64,000 bases of DNA, taken from NCBI GenBank assembly GCA_036346375.1, contig CM070512.1, positions 37,680,466 through 37,744,465 of the forward strand, written 5' to 3'. A program made the translations under genes and the position numbers. Source of the stretch: Guadua angustifolia (Eukaryota; Streptophyta; Magnoliopsida; Poales; Poaceae). Shown one piece after another: positions 19,648-29,679 of this stretch. Under the pieces are notes generated by a model. It was not told where the DNA came from. It worked only from the letters and a program-made list of their open reading frames with translations, and made no database searches. Each line of letters begins with the position of its first letter. Position 1 is the first letter of the stretch.

Positions 19648-20049
19648 TCATTCATAGCGCTGCACTTGCATTCCAGTGTCGACAGCATCTTCACGTTCAC
19701 ATACCGTATGGGCCCACGTTTCAAACGAGCTGTCCTAAAGGCATGATGGCTAGAGCTAGCCACTGTCGATCTCGCTGCTCGATGACTATTGCGAGACGGT
19801 CCTGGCAATTGACTCCGAGCGCCCTGCTGGCTGTGGCGTCTGAACCTCACAGTCTAAGTTTGCGCTGTATCGAGTAGCGTTTTCATCTGGTGAAACACTG
19901 GAGTCATCGGGTTACCCAGATCCAGTGGCAGAAGGGATTTCAGCAGCATATGAGCACACTGGATATTTGCCTCAAGGGTATTGAAGATATCGCTAGTGTG
20001 GCTCTAATGGGACGCTGCTTCTAGGACGCGGCCGGGCCTGCCGTGGTGG

Positions 20050-21245
20050 TCGCATTGCCGAAGAATCTGTTGTCCTTGAAAATCCAGCGCCTACAGGTGG
20101 GGCGTCATTGGATCCTCAAGATCGAGTTGCATCGACAGGTTGGCCATAATCCCGGCTGTGTCCACGATGGTCAGATCTCGCGATGATCTGTAGTGTTGGG
20201 AGCAACAGCATTTGCGGCTGCCCGAGCTACAGTTGTCGTCGCCACAGGATCTTGAGGCGTGCGTGGAGGGATTTGGTATCCTTAACCATCTATGGTTTCT
20301 GCCCCTATCTCCCCTTCTTGAGAGTGTCCGACAGTAGCACCATTGTTGGCTCTGGCCACGAACACGCATCGATCGGTTCGACTACTACTCTAACTGTTGT
20401 TCTGGCTGCTGAGGCCTTCATGTCGCTATCACTCTCCATCTTGATGTACTTGAGGACGCTGGGCTCCATAGGGTTGAAGTCGATGAAGCACACCTCTCGA
20501 CGTGGGTCCCAGGAGTGGGACTCGATGAAGCCGATGTGCTCGAGATCTCCACCGGCCTCCATCGATAAAGCATGGTTCCGAAGGCGATCTCAGACCTGAC
20601 TGTTGGAGCTTGGTCGACGTCGGAGACTTCGTTGTGAACACGCACTGAAAACATGTCTGATCTGCAAAAACAGCTGAAGACCCTTATCTGGCACGTCAAC
20701 TGTCGAAGGTAAGAAATCGATAATAAACATATAGTTTCAAGTATTTTCGGATTAGCAAAGTCAGGCACGAAATCGGAGGAACACAATGTAGACAGGTTCA
20801 GACTCCCAGATGGAGTAATACCCTACTCCTGTGTGGATGTCACATGGAGTCGATGAACAGAGTTCAAAGAAAGATGCCTAGCTCTAATTACAATGAAGAT
20901 TGAACTTGGAAGTGGCTAAACTACAGCTAAGGGATTGACGAAGCGTGGTTCGCTGGCTCTTGGATGCTCTGCTCAAAAGGTCTTTTTGTTTGTCTAGCTC
21001 TGGATCATTGGTAGTCTCCTTGAATTGTTTGTTTATGTGGATGTCTACCCCCGTCCTTTATATAGTCGGGGTAGCCTTGCCTTAGGTCGAGTTGTAGTCA
21101 GTTTGGGATACCAGATCGTAGCCGATTAGTAGTCCACCGTTGCGTGATCTCAGTAGTGTATCCAAATTTCCCTTGATATCAGAAGTATTCGAGTTGGTTT
21201 CCTCACAACGGGAAAACAACCAAGTCCTTCCCTGTATAAAGATAT
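20050..21245 (-). mobile_element. Tat-type gypsy fragment: degenerate LTR plus gag leader
   Basis: On the minus strand, a TATATAAAGG box (about 21056-21065) sits in an LTR-like stretch (about 20707-21245) that resembles the 5' LTR at 7141-7597 in layout (CAGGTTC... GGAGTAATACC near the inner end). Directly inside it CTGGCACGTCAACTGTCGA on the plus strand matches the LTR/gag junction of the first element. Further inside, minus-strand pieces at 20786-20091 (for example MEAGGDLEHIGFIESHSWDP) look like the variable N-terminus of a gag. No pol follows, so the element is a fragment. Confidence 0.6.
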
Positions 21246-21487
21246 CTCCTCCGCGTATATCTTATTCTATAGAATTGGGCCCGTGATATCTGAAGTTTCT
21301 AAATACTTGCTTGAGCATATACAGTATGGTCTTTTTAAGTTTTCTGTGCGTATTCATAACCATATTTATATATTGGACACTTTGCTAATGATTCCTGTCG
21401 TTGTCGTTTCGTGCGTCGTCCTGTCGTCACCGCTTCGGTGCTTGTTTCCGTCTGGTCCGTATCTACTCGGCCGCTCTATTCGCTCTA
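21246..21487 (+). repeat. 240 bp direct repeat, copy 1
   Basis: From TCCTCCGCGTATATCTTATT to CGGCCGCTCTATTCG it repeats at 22389-22621 with few differences. It begins at the outer edge of the gypsy LTR fragment. Confidence 0.9.
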
Positions 21488-22319
21488 TTCCAAATTCATA
21501 CATATTAAATCAGAGAGACAAAAATATCAATCAATCAATAGAATAGACTTAGACAATAGAATACAAAAATTAGACATCAGTTATCACAACAAAAGGCATT
21601 CAGGCATGAGGTATTGCATTGGGACTTGGGGCAATTTTTTCATACCTGGGCTTGGTTCCTATATGGGCTTTGGCGATGCGCGTTCAGCTGCCGGCTGGAC
21701 GAAGGGAGCCTCGGTTCCTCTCTGGGCTCTAGAGATGCGTGTTCGGTCGTCGGTTAGACGGCGCTCCGAGCGGCCAATTCCTCTCCTCTAGTGATGCGCG
21801 TTCCGCTCAGCTCCCAACAATGCGTGTTTCGCCCGACACTCCTCTGGCGATGCGCATTCTACCCCGCACTCTAAGCGGCCGATAACTCTTCTTGGGCCTC
21901 TGCCGCCTATCGGCTACCCGGCTGCCCTGGCCTTGGTGCACGCCTGGCTCCCTTTACTCCGGGTCTTCGGCATCCATCGGTGTCGGTGTGCCACGGCGAG
22001 TTCTTGTGAATCAGCCACCCGCCGCGTGGTCATGCCCACCCGTGCGTCTGCCGCCCGCAATCGCCCGTGCGTTGGTCTGCCGCCTGCGAGACAACATCGA
22101 CAATGTTCGTCCCTCGGACTCCTAATGCTGCGCTACAAGTGAAAGCCCATGGGAGTAAGGGAGCCCATGACTAATTTTGATTGTCCACTTGTGTGGCAGT
22201 ATTGTTTTCTACTTTTCTTCTTACATCTTACTTCCAGTTGCCAGTTGCTAAATCTGTCGATTTGCCGCCATGGCGCCATGTCTCTACTTCTTTCTGACGT
22301 TAGGGATACTAAAAGGAGG
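21488..22319. other. GC-rich insert between direct repeats, no gene recognised
   Basis: GATGCGCGTTC-type motifs recur (near 21672, 21794 and 21850). The open frames are short, overlapping and without recognisable domains. It is probably the interior of the element that ends at 22388. Confidence 0.35.
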
Positions 22320-22388
22320 GAGGATTCGGCCGATCAGAGGTGGGGCTGGTGCCCCAGCCAGCCCCGACGGTGGATACGCCCCTGTCCT
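22320..22388. mobile_element. terminus of a hAT-type element
   Basis: The reverse complement of the right edge reads CAGGGGCGTATCCACCGTCG, close to the CAGTGGCGTATCCAG end of the clear hAT element at 28218-29168. GGGGCTGGTGCCCCAGCCAG is also similar to the GGCCCCGGCC segment there. The opposite terminus was not found. Confidence 0.45.
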
Positions 22389-22621
22389 CCACGTATATCT
22401 TATTCTATAGAATTGGATCCGTGATATCCGAAGTTTCTAGATGCTTGCTTGAGCATATACAATATGATCTTTAAGTTTTCTGTGCGTATTCATAACCCAT
22501 ATTTATTATTGGACACTTTGCTAATGATTCCTGCCGTTGTTGTTTCGGGCGTCGTCCTGTCGTCGCTGCTTCGGTGCTTGTTTCCGTCTGGTCCGTATCT
22601 GCTCGGCCGCTCTATTCGTTC
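22389..22621 (+). repeat. 240 bp direct repeat, copy 2; candidate Helitron 5' end
   Basis: Second copy of 21246-21487. In both copies GTATA is followed by TCTTATTCTATAGAATTGG, i.e. TC preceded by A. That allows 22398 (or 21255) to be the 5' terminus of the Rep-carrying Helitron, but this is only a candidate. Confidence 0.6.
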
Positions 22622-24180
22622 AGCCAGGCCAGGTAGAATTTTTTCCTGTGCTCTACTTTTCTTGTTTGTACGATTCCCTTCCTGTGTTTGTAATACACTA
22701 TTTAAATATGCTGAGGTGCTGCTCTTTCCGTTCGATAATTGTGTGCCTACGATTAAATCTTTCCTTATCTTGCGTTTGCGGTTACGTTATTTCTTTAACG
22801 TTGTTATACACGTTATGCTGCTTCACATTTAATACATTTACTACTGTTATTTTCGAAATTAGCTTTGGGTCCTTCCTCTGTGTCGAAATGAGCTTTGGGT
22901 GCTACTTCTGTGTGTCTGTGTATTTGTTTATTCCCCATGTGACACGTTTACTGCTGTTGTGTGCTAATTCTTTTTGTGCCACCTCTGTATGTTGTTTTTT
23001 TTTCATTGCTAATCAGATGGCTGCGTTTAGATTCTTTCTGTTCTGTTCGTCGTTAATCATATAGCCGCGTTTAGATAATCTGTTTTCTATTGTCCTATCC
23101 TTGGGTTACGTTTGCTGTTATTATTTCTGAAATGACCTCCTGGTGGCAGCCCTGTACGGAGCCCAAGCCGTTACCCGTCGTCGGCGACGGACATGCGAAA
23201 ACGGTATGTAAATACGAATGATACAAACGGTATCGTAGGAGGGTTCCACATTTCCCATGCTACGTCGATATTACTTCTGCAAATTCGTTTATACTGTGTA
23301 TTGTGACCTACCGTTCTTTTCTGGTGTCATTCACTTGTTCCCTTTCTGTTATGTAGACGATGCTTTCGAACAATACCAAACTACCTCTGTTGCGCCCACG
23401 GCGATTCCCTCTACGCTTTTTTTCTGCTCTTGCTCGCACGCTCTTTCTGCTCCAGGGCTCTCTTGATACGTATGCTCGCTTTATTGCTTATACTGTTGTT
23501 GTGCAGCCCACACCTTTTTTCCACCCTTTATTTATCTTCCATACATTGTGCCTCACATTTTTTTGTACCTGCAGCATGCGTGCTACCTAGCTTACTGCCT
23601 TCTGTGAGTTCAACTCTGCTGCAATCTCCGACTATACCCCCATTGTCACGTCAGACAACATTGAGTTAGTGCTATCCCTACCCTACCCTTTTCCGATGCT
23701 CTGTTATCTCTTCCGTTTCGTATGACTCAGTGAATTTTGTGTTGCTTCATTTTTTTGGTTTAGGAGACCATTTCTGCCCCCAATGTGCCGGCTATTGTTG
23801 CTCGCGTTAACAGAGCTATTCTATTAGGCGTGTTGCTAACAGATGCGGATCTCTATTGAGTGAAGGTCGTCCTTTTGCTTTGTTGTATTGATCCACCCTA
23901 CGTTTTTTCCCCTTTTACGCTTTTTCGTATTGACATGTCTGTTCCACCTGTTTCGTTGCCGTGTTTCCCTTTGTTGTGCTCCCCGTTTACTGAAGATGTC
24001 ATACCACGCCTTCCTTTCAGTCTGAACAACTATTCGTTGCCTACAAAATATGTTAAAGCGTTGAAAGGTACGATCCCAGTTACCGTAGCTAAATCTCTAT
24101 TTGATATTTCAAATCTATCTTGATTGTGCCTATCGTTATTTTTTTGGTGTTTTGCACGTGCAATTTCTGTAGCTGCTTAC
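22622..24180 (+). other. Helitron 5' region, no certain gene
   Basis: T-rich sequence with short frames. The frame at 23860-24123 (ending ...PVTVAKSLFDISNLS) leads towards Rep and might be a 5' exon, but I see no conserved motif. CGTCGTCGGCGACG near 23180 is a small palindrome. Confidence 0.4.
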
Positions 24181-25295
24181 CAAGGTCGATCTTATTATGG
24201 TGGTCCTGATTATACCTGCGGTGAATGTTCGGCACTATTCTGGTACCAGGAACGGAATCACACCTTAAGTGCATACAAGTAGAGACGTGTTGTGTACAAC
24301 CTTTGTTGCCGTAGAGGAAAAATCTATTTGCCTCCACACAGGCATTTCCCTTCTTTGCTATAGGACCTCATTTGTTTCGATGGAGGGCCAGCTCTAATAA
24401 TTTTATGCGCCTGATAAGATAATAAAATTCACTTTTTGCATTTGCTTCACTTGGTGTCAATATTGACAATAGCATTAATACTGGAGGCGGTACTTATGTT
24501 TTTCGGATTAATGGTGTTGTGCATCACCATATTGGTTCTCTTTTGCCTGCTTCTGGTAGTCGGCCTGAATTTGCACAGCTCTATATCTATGATACTGCAA
24601 ATGAACTTCGCAATCGTCTACGTATTTTTGAAAACAGATGGCACCTTAATAGAGAACAGCCTGATCCTACTATAGTTGAAGAAATTACATCTAGTTGGAT
24701 CATTGCGACCCTCTTGTTCAGCAATTCAGGTTATCTCGTGACAGACTGTTATCGCCTCATGCTCCTGATATTGCTATCAAGCTTATAGGTTCGCAGCACA
24801 TAGGTGGTGATCGTTATAGCCTGCCCACTGCCTCAGAATTGGCTGCATTGGTAGTCGGTGATGTTTCTGTTGATACTTCCAAGTTTGATGTTGTCGTCAA
24901 AGCACATTTTGGTCGATGCAAGCATATCTCTCCAATTCACCCAGCCTCGATGTCTCTACCGTACCCACTACCTTTCCGTTATGGTGATAAAGGATATCAT
25001 GTTGGTATTAAATTCAGAGAGATTGATGCCGAGCCATCAAGATTTCGTGAAATGGTTTCCATGCTTGAATATTATTGTTACTACTTCCACTATCGTAAGG
25101 GCGAGCCGAATCCATTTACTTGCTGTGGTAGGTTATCCGATCAGCTCATGGCTAGTGCTTATTCATGTGTTGAAGCAAATCGATTGTCCTTCCATTTTTT
25201 CAATCAAGATAGGCTCAGATATGAGAGTTATCAAGGTATGTTAGACGCTGTCTCTAAAGGAAATAGCTTAGGCAAAGACCTTGGTATAATATATA
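24181..25295 (+). pseudogene. Helitron Rep/helicase, N-terminal part
   Basis: N-terminal zinc-finger-like region (YTCGECSALFWYQERN, then NLCCRRGKIYLPPH), then SNNFMRLIR, the conserved NIDNSINTGGG block, VHHHIGSLLPASG, AQLYIYDTANE, LVQQFRLSRDRL, LPTASELAALVVGD, and CCGRLSDQLMASAY before the N-terminal side of the Rep domain. At least three frame changes occur (near 24290, 24420 and 24700). The coding sequence stops exactly at 25295, where a small Helitron has inserted, and continues in frame at 25993. Identification as a plant Helitron helitron-like N-terminal domain protein is very firm. Confidence 0.9.
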
Positions 25296-25992
25296 TCTTA
25301 AAGCACGGAGGATTCCGGCTCATTCCCGCCGCCACGTCATCGCTTTCTCGGAAAAGTGTCCTAAATATGAGAAATTACAAACGGGTCCTTCAATGGTAAA
25401 TTAGAAATCGCGAACGGGTCCTTCTACAGGTTATTTTGCCAAAAAGTCCCCGTAGTTCCGCAAATTCAACACGGTCGCCGGTTCTTTCGGCCTGGGAGAT
25501 TTGAAAAAAAATTGAAATCGCGAACATGTCCTTCCACCGATTATTTTGCGAAAAGAACCCTGGAGTTTTGCAAATTCGACGCAGTCGCCGGTTCTTTCAG
25601 CTCGGGAGATTTGAAAAAAATTGAAATCGTGAACAGGTCCTTCCACCAATTATTTTGCGAAAAGGATCCTGTAGTTCCGCAAATTCGACGTGGTCGCCGG
25701 TTCTTTCGGTCCGGAAGATTTAAAAAAAATTGGGATCACGAGCAGGTCTTTCAGCCGGTTATTCTGAAAAAAAAAACGGTTCTTTCGACTCGGAAGATTT
25801 AAAAAAATTTAGATCGTAACTAGGTCCTTTCACCGGTTATTTTTTAAAAAAACCGTAGTTCCGCAAATTCAGTTTACAAAAAACTCGGATCAAATTTTTT
25901 CTCACGTTCAGCGTTTATAGTATTACGTTGCTGATGATTCTCATAAGCGCAGCTAACGCCAACGGCGCGGCATAGCGCGCTATTGTACCTAG
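25296..25992 (+). mobile_element. 697 bp non-autonomous Helitron inside Rep
   Basis: It begins TCTTAAAGCACGG after A (25295) and ends GGCGCGGCATAGCGCGCTAT then TGTACCTAG before T (25993). A short hairpin GGCGCG/CGCGC lies 12 bases from the CTAG end. Deleting it joins the Rep frame across A|T without shift (...LGIIY to IKVMLPSSFIGG). There is no target duplication, as expected for Helitrons. The interior is mostly a tandem repeat. Confidence 0.88.
25395..25870. repeat. about 112 bp tandem repeats inside the small Helitron
   Basis: Units carry AATCGCGAACNGGTCCTTC, ATTATTTTGCGAAAA, GCAAATTCGAC and GTCGCCGGTTCTTTC in order. Three full units are followed by shortened ones at about 25729-25870. 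Confidence 0.9.
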
Positions 25993-28217
25993 TTAAAGTT
26001 ATGTTGCCATCAAGTTTATTGGTGGAAAGAAATACATGATTCAGAATTACCATGATTCAATGGCTATCTGTGGAACGTACGGCTCACCTCAGTTATTTGT
26101 TATCTTCACTTGCAATCCTAAATGACCAGAAATAAAAGAGGCTATCCATTTTGAACCAGGCTAGAGGCCACACAATAGACCTGACATGATTACACGAGTA
26201 TACCATATGAAATTAGAAGAATTCATGTCTAATATCAAAGATGAGATAGCTTTTGGACATATTCGTGCAGGTGAATTGCATTTCTATTTGTTTTTCCTAA
26301 TGATCTATTTTTGCCTTCTCATGTGCTCCATTGTTTTATTTCCTCCTTTTCGTTTCCCAGTGGTCCACACACTATTGAATTCTAGAAGAGAGGACTACCT
26401 CACGCACACATTCTTTCATGGTTGTCTATTCTGAATAGAGACCCTTCTTCTTTTATTGATACTATGATCTGCGGAATTGCCTGATATAAATGACAACCCA
26501 TTAGGATATGCTTGTGTTGAAGAATTCATGATTCATGGCCCATGTGATGAGTTTAATCCAAAGTGCCCTTATGAAAAATGGCCGCTGCTCGAAAAGATAT
26601 CCAAGTCTTTTCATTCTGAGACATTAATTGATCATGATGATTATCCCATCTATCGACATCATGACAATGGCCGATTCATCATTAAGCAAGGCATTAAAAT
26701 TGACAATCGATACGTGGCTCCTCACAATCTTCTTCTATTGAAGAAATATCAAGCACATATAAATGTTAAATGGTGCAATGAGACATATCTTGTGAAATAC
26801 CTTTTCAAGTACATTACGAAGGGATATGATTGTGCCACCTTGACTTTACAGACTATTGGTACCACTGATGGTAGGGTATCACAGTCCTACAACAACACCA
26901 GTATTGAGATAGCTGAAGTGGACTATCCTTTGAGACTTAATAGCGAGTCTCCAAAGGAGAATCTTATGGGACAATGAATGAATCACTAAAGGAGAAAGAT
27001 AGAGGACTTGATGAGATTGCTCAATACATTAAGTCAAGATATTTATCTTCATGTGAAGCAAATTGGAGAATGTTTGGTTTCCAAATACATGCTAGAACAC
27101 CAACTGTGGAATGCTTGTTTGTCCGTATGCCAGGGATGCACGTCATTACATATCATGAGGATTCAGATCTTACCGATGTTATTGAAGATCTAGATTCAAG
27201 CAAGAGTATGCTAACAGAATGGTTCATTATTAATCAAAGATCAATGTATGCTAAAGACCTCACTATTGTGAGTTCCCGGCAAAATGGACATGGAATCTTG
27301 AGAAGATATGGTAGGAGAGAAAAAAGGGATTAAAATTGGTAGGCTACGTTATATACATCCTAGCACTGGTGAAGCTTTCTACCTAAGAATGCTCTTTATG
27401 GTTGTTCGAAGCGCAAAGAGTTATGAAGATGTTCATAGTTACAGCGGTGTTTTGTACAACACCTACCATCGAGCATGTCAAGCACGTGGATTAGTCGGCG
27501 ATGATACGGGGTTAGCCTTTTTTATGAAGGAATTGTATGGGCAACGCTGTTTGAACTAAGGAATCTATTTATGATGATTCTAGCAAATTGTGAAGTTGGT
27601 AATGTACGTGACTTGTACAATAGATATTAGAGGTATATGTCCGATGACATCATCTACAAAATGTGAAGATCTCTTGGAGGTAGATCTTTGTCTTATCCCT
27701 GATGCAACAATACAGAGCAAATTATTAAAGGAATTGCATATTATGTTCTTGAATAATGGACTTTCTTTATCGTCATATGATCTTCTAATGCTAGTTGATT
27801 CATGTAACAGTGATGTCGGTAATAGATTAGTTGTTGAAGAGCTGTCTTACTATAGCGATGAACTTTCTATTCAAGTTGCTACCATGTGTTCATCACACAA
27901 CAACAAACAACACTTTGTATACAATAGGATCATGTCTAAAATAACAAACAATGAAAGATGTTTGTGTTTTGTACCTGGACATGGCGGAACAGGAAAAACA
28001 TTCTTGTGGAATGTGATTATCTCGAAATTAAGGTCCCAAGGCCAAATTGTTGTTGCTGTAGCATCGTCTGGTGTAGCAGCTCTCCGCTTGCCTGGTGGGC
28101 GCACTGCCCATTCGAGATTTCATATACCATTGGATATTCATAACAGATCCATGTGCACTATCCGAAGGTACCATTCTTGTAGAACTTATGAAGAAAGCCA
28201 CGTTGATACTGTGGGAT
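25993..28217 (+). pseudogene. Helitron Rep catalytic domain and 5' part of helicase
   Basis: Continues from 25295: MLPSSFIGG, QLFVIFTCNPK, RPDMITRVYHMKLEEFM, then a 90 bp GT-AG intron (26271-26360), then HTIEF-stop-KRGLPHAHIL with the HUH motif (HAH codons at 26401-26409). The two-tyrosine nicking motif YLFKYITK has its Tyr codons at 26798 and 26810. Then ICGELPDI (frameshift near 26470), [35 protein letters not shown], and Walker [13 protein letters not shown] (about 27978). The TAG at 26377-26379 replaces a Gln of the conserved block; further stops and shifts follow (near 26975, 27330, 27560 and 28168). The protein nicks and unwinds DNA in rolling-circle transposition. The catalytic residues remain recognisable but the frame is dead. 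Confidence 0.92.
26271..26360 (+). other. intron in the Rep coding region
   Basis: GTGAATTG...TTTCCCAG, 90 bp. Splicing joins HIRA to VVHTIEF in frame. Confidence 0.75.
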
Positions 28218-29168
28218 CAGTGGCGGATTCAGAGGGTGGGCCGAGTGGGCCCCGGCCAACCCAAAAATTCCAAAGCGGTAAGATCAATTCCCGTCATTAC
28301 TGAGACAGTCATATTGCGAAGGTAATATCTTTAGATCCATTGATTCGATCGGATTGATTCTTATTGTGTTAATTTAGAAATTGCATCTAGTTTCTACAGT
28401 TAAAATTTCACAACAATCCAACGGTCGGATCTTTGGGAATTATTATTTTGGTGAATGTGAGTCAATCTGTTTTTATTTGGTCTAGCGTTTGATTCAGTAA
28501 AATTGCAAAGAAAATAACTTTAGATCCATAGATCCGATCGAACTTATTTTTGTGGTGTTAGCTTGAAAATTGAGTCTAGTTTCAGTAGTTAAAATTTCAC
28601 ATCGATCTAACGGTGGGATCATCAGAAATTACTGTTTTAGTGAACGTAGGTTAACTATTTTTGTCGAATCCGAATCAGTTAATTGGGGTGTTTCAAAAAT
28701 AATCAAAATTTTGATTTTAGCTTCCGCGCAATCATTCACCCCCCTCTGATTGCTAGTTTAATATATATCAATCCTACATATTGCATTGCAGAATTGTTGA
28801 AACATAAAGAGGGATGGGTGATAGTCTTTTGGACGATTGTCTAGTCACATTCATCGAGCCAGATATTTTCTTTAAAGTGAATGAAGAAGATATAATAGAC
28901 ACTTTCATGGCCATTAGAAAGCGTAGATCCAACAAGAAGTAGTACTGTAATCTTCTTCAAATTATTGTAGTCGTGTAAGTTTCTTTAAGTCAAATTTCAT
29001 ACTTAGTTGTTGATTTTAAGATGTTCGTAAGACACCTTATTAATATATCATGATGCACTTTTGGTAAATTTTATTCTTGTATTGTATATTGGCATGTTAG
29101 ATTTACGGTATTTAAAAAATTTATGCCAAGTTGGACCACCTATACCCAAAATCCTGGATACGCCACTG
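28218..29168. mobile_element. 951 bp non-autonomous hAT element in the helicase
   Basis: Terminal inverted repeats CAGTGGCGGATTCAG (left) and CAGTGGCGTATCCAG (right, reverse complement). An exact 8 bp target duplication TGTGGGAT occurs at 28210-28217 and 29169-29176, the hAT hallmark. The interior holds direct repeats of an ATTTTGG/AACGGTNGGATC type (28340-28640 has two diverged copies) and no transposase. Removing the element and one duplication rejoins the helicase Walker B block LILWDEAPMTNRL. Confidence 0.95.
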
Positions 29169-29679
29169 TGTGGGATGAAGCTCCCATGACCAATAGGTTA
29201 TGTTTTGAAGCTCTCGACCGTACTCTACGAGACATACAATCTTCTGATAATCCAATCAATGCAAATGCACCATTTGGCGGAAAACCAATTTACTAGGTAG
29301 TGAGTTCAGACAGGTACTACCGGTTATAGAAGGTGGTGGGCGGGCTGACATGATAGTTGATTCTCTTGTTAAATCCCCGTTATGTAAATTCTTTGAAGTT
29401 TACCATCTCACAGTTGCCATGCCACTTTTAGATCCTGCTCTATCTGTACAAGAAAAAAAAAAGAAATGGATGAATTTACTCATTGGGTTCTTGATGTTGG
29501 TGAAGGTCATGTCCCAACAAGTAGATAATCGGGAAGTATAGAGAAAAACATAAATACAAATACTAGAAGATCTTCTATTGAAGCCGGAGGAGGCCAAAAT
29601 CAAAGCAATAACTGATGTTGTATACGACGATTTCCAGCTTAATTACACTGATACCGCGTACCTGGCTTGACGTGCCATC
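29169..29679 (+). pseudogene. Helitron helicase, middle part
   Basis: Begins in the duplicated TGTGGGAT and reads DEAPMTNRLCFEALDRTLRD, then PFGGK, then (after a frame change and a stop near 29295) FRQVLPVIEGGGRADMIV and CKFFEVYHLTVAMPLL. This is the PIF1-type helicase motif II-III region. It ends at ATC (29677-29679), the target duplication of the next insertion. Confidence 0.9.

Noticed and set aside
21892..22142. Pro/Arg-rich ORFs in the GC-rich insert
   Set aside because: Two overlapping frames of similar length, no start context and no recognisable family.
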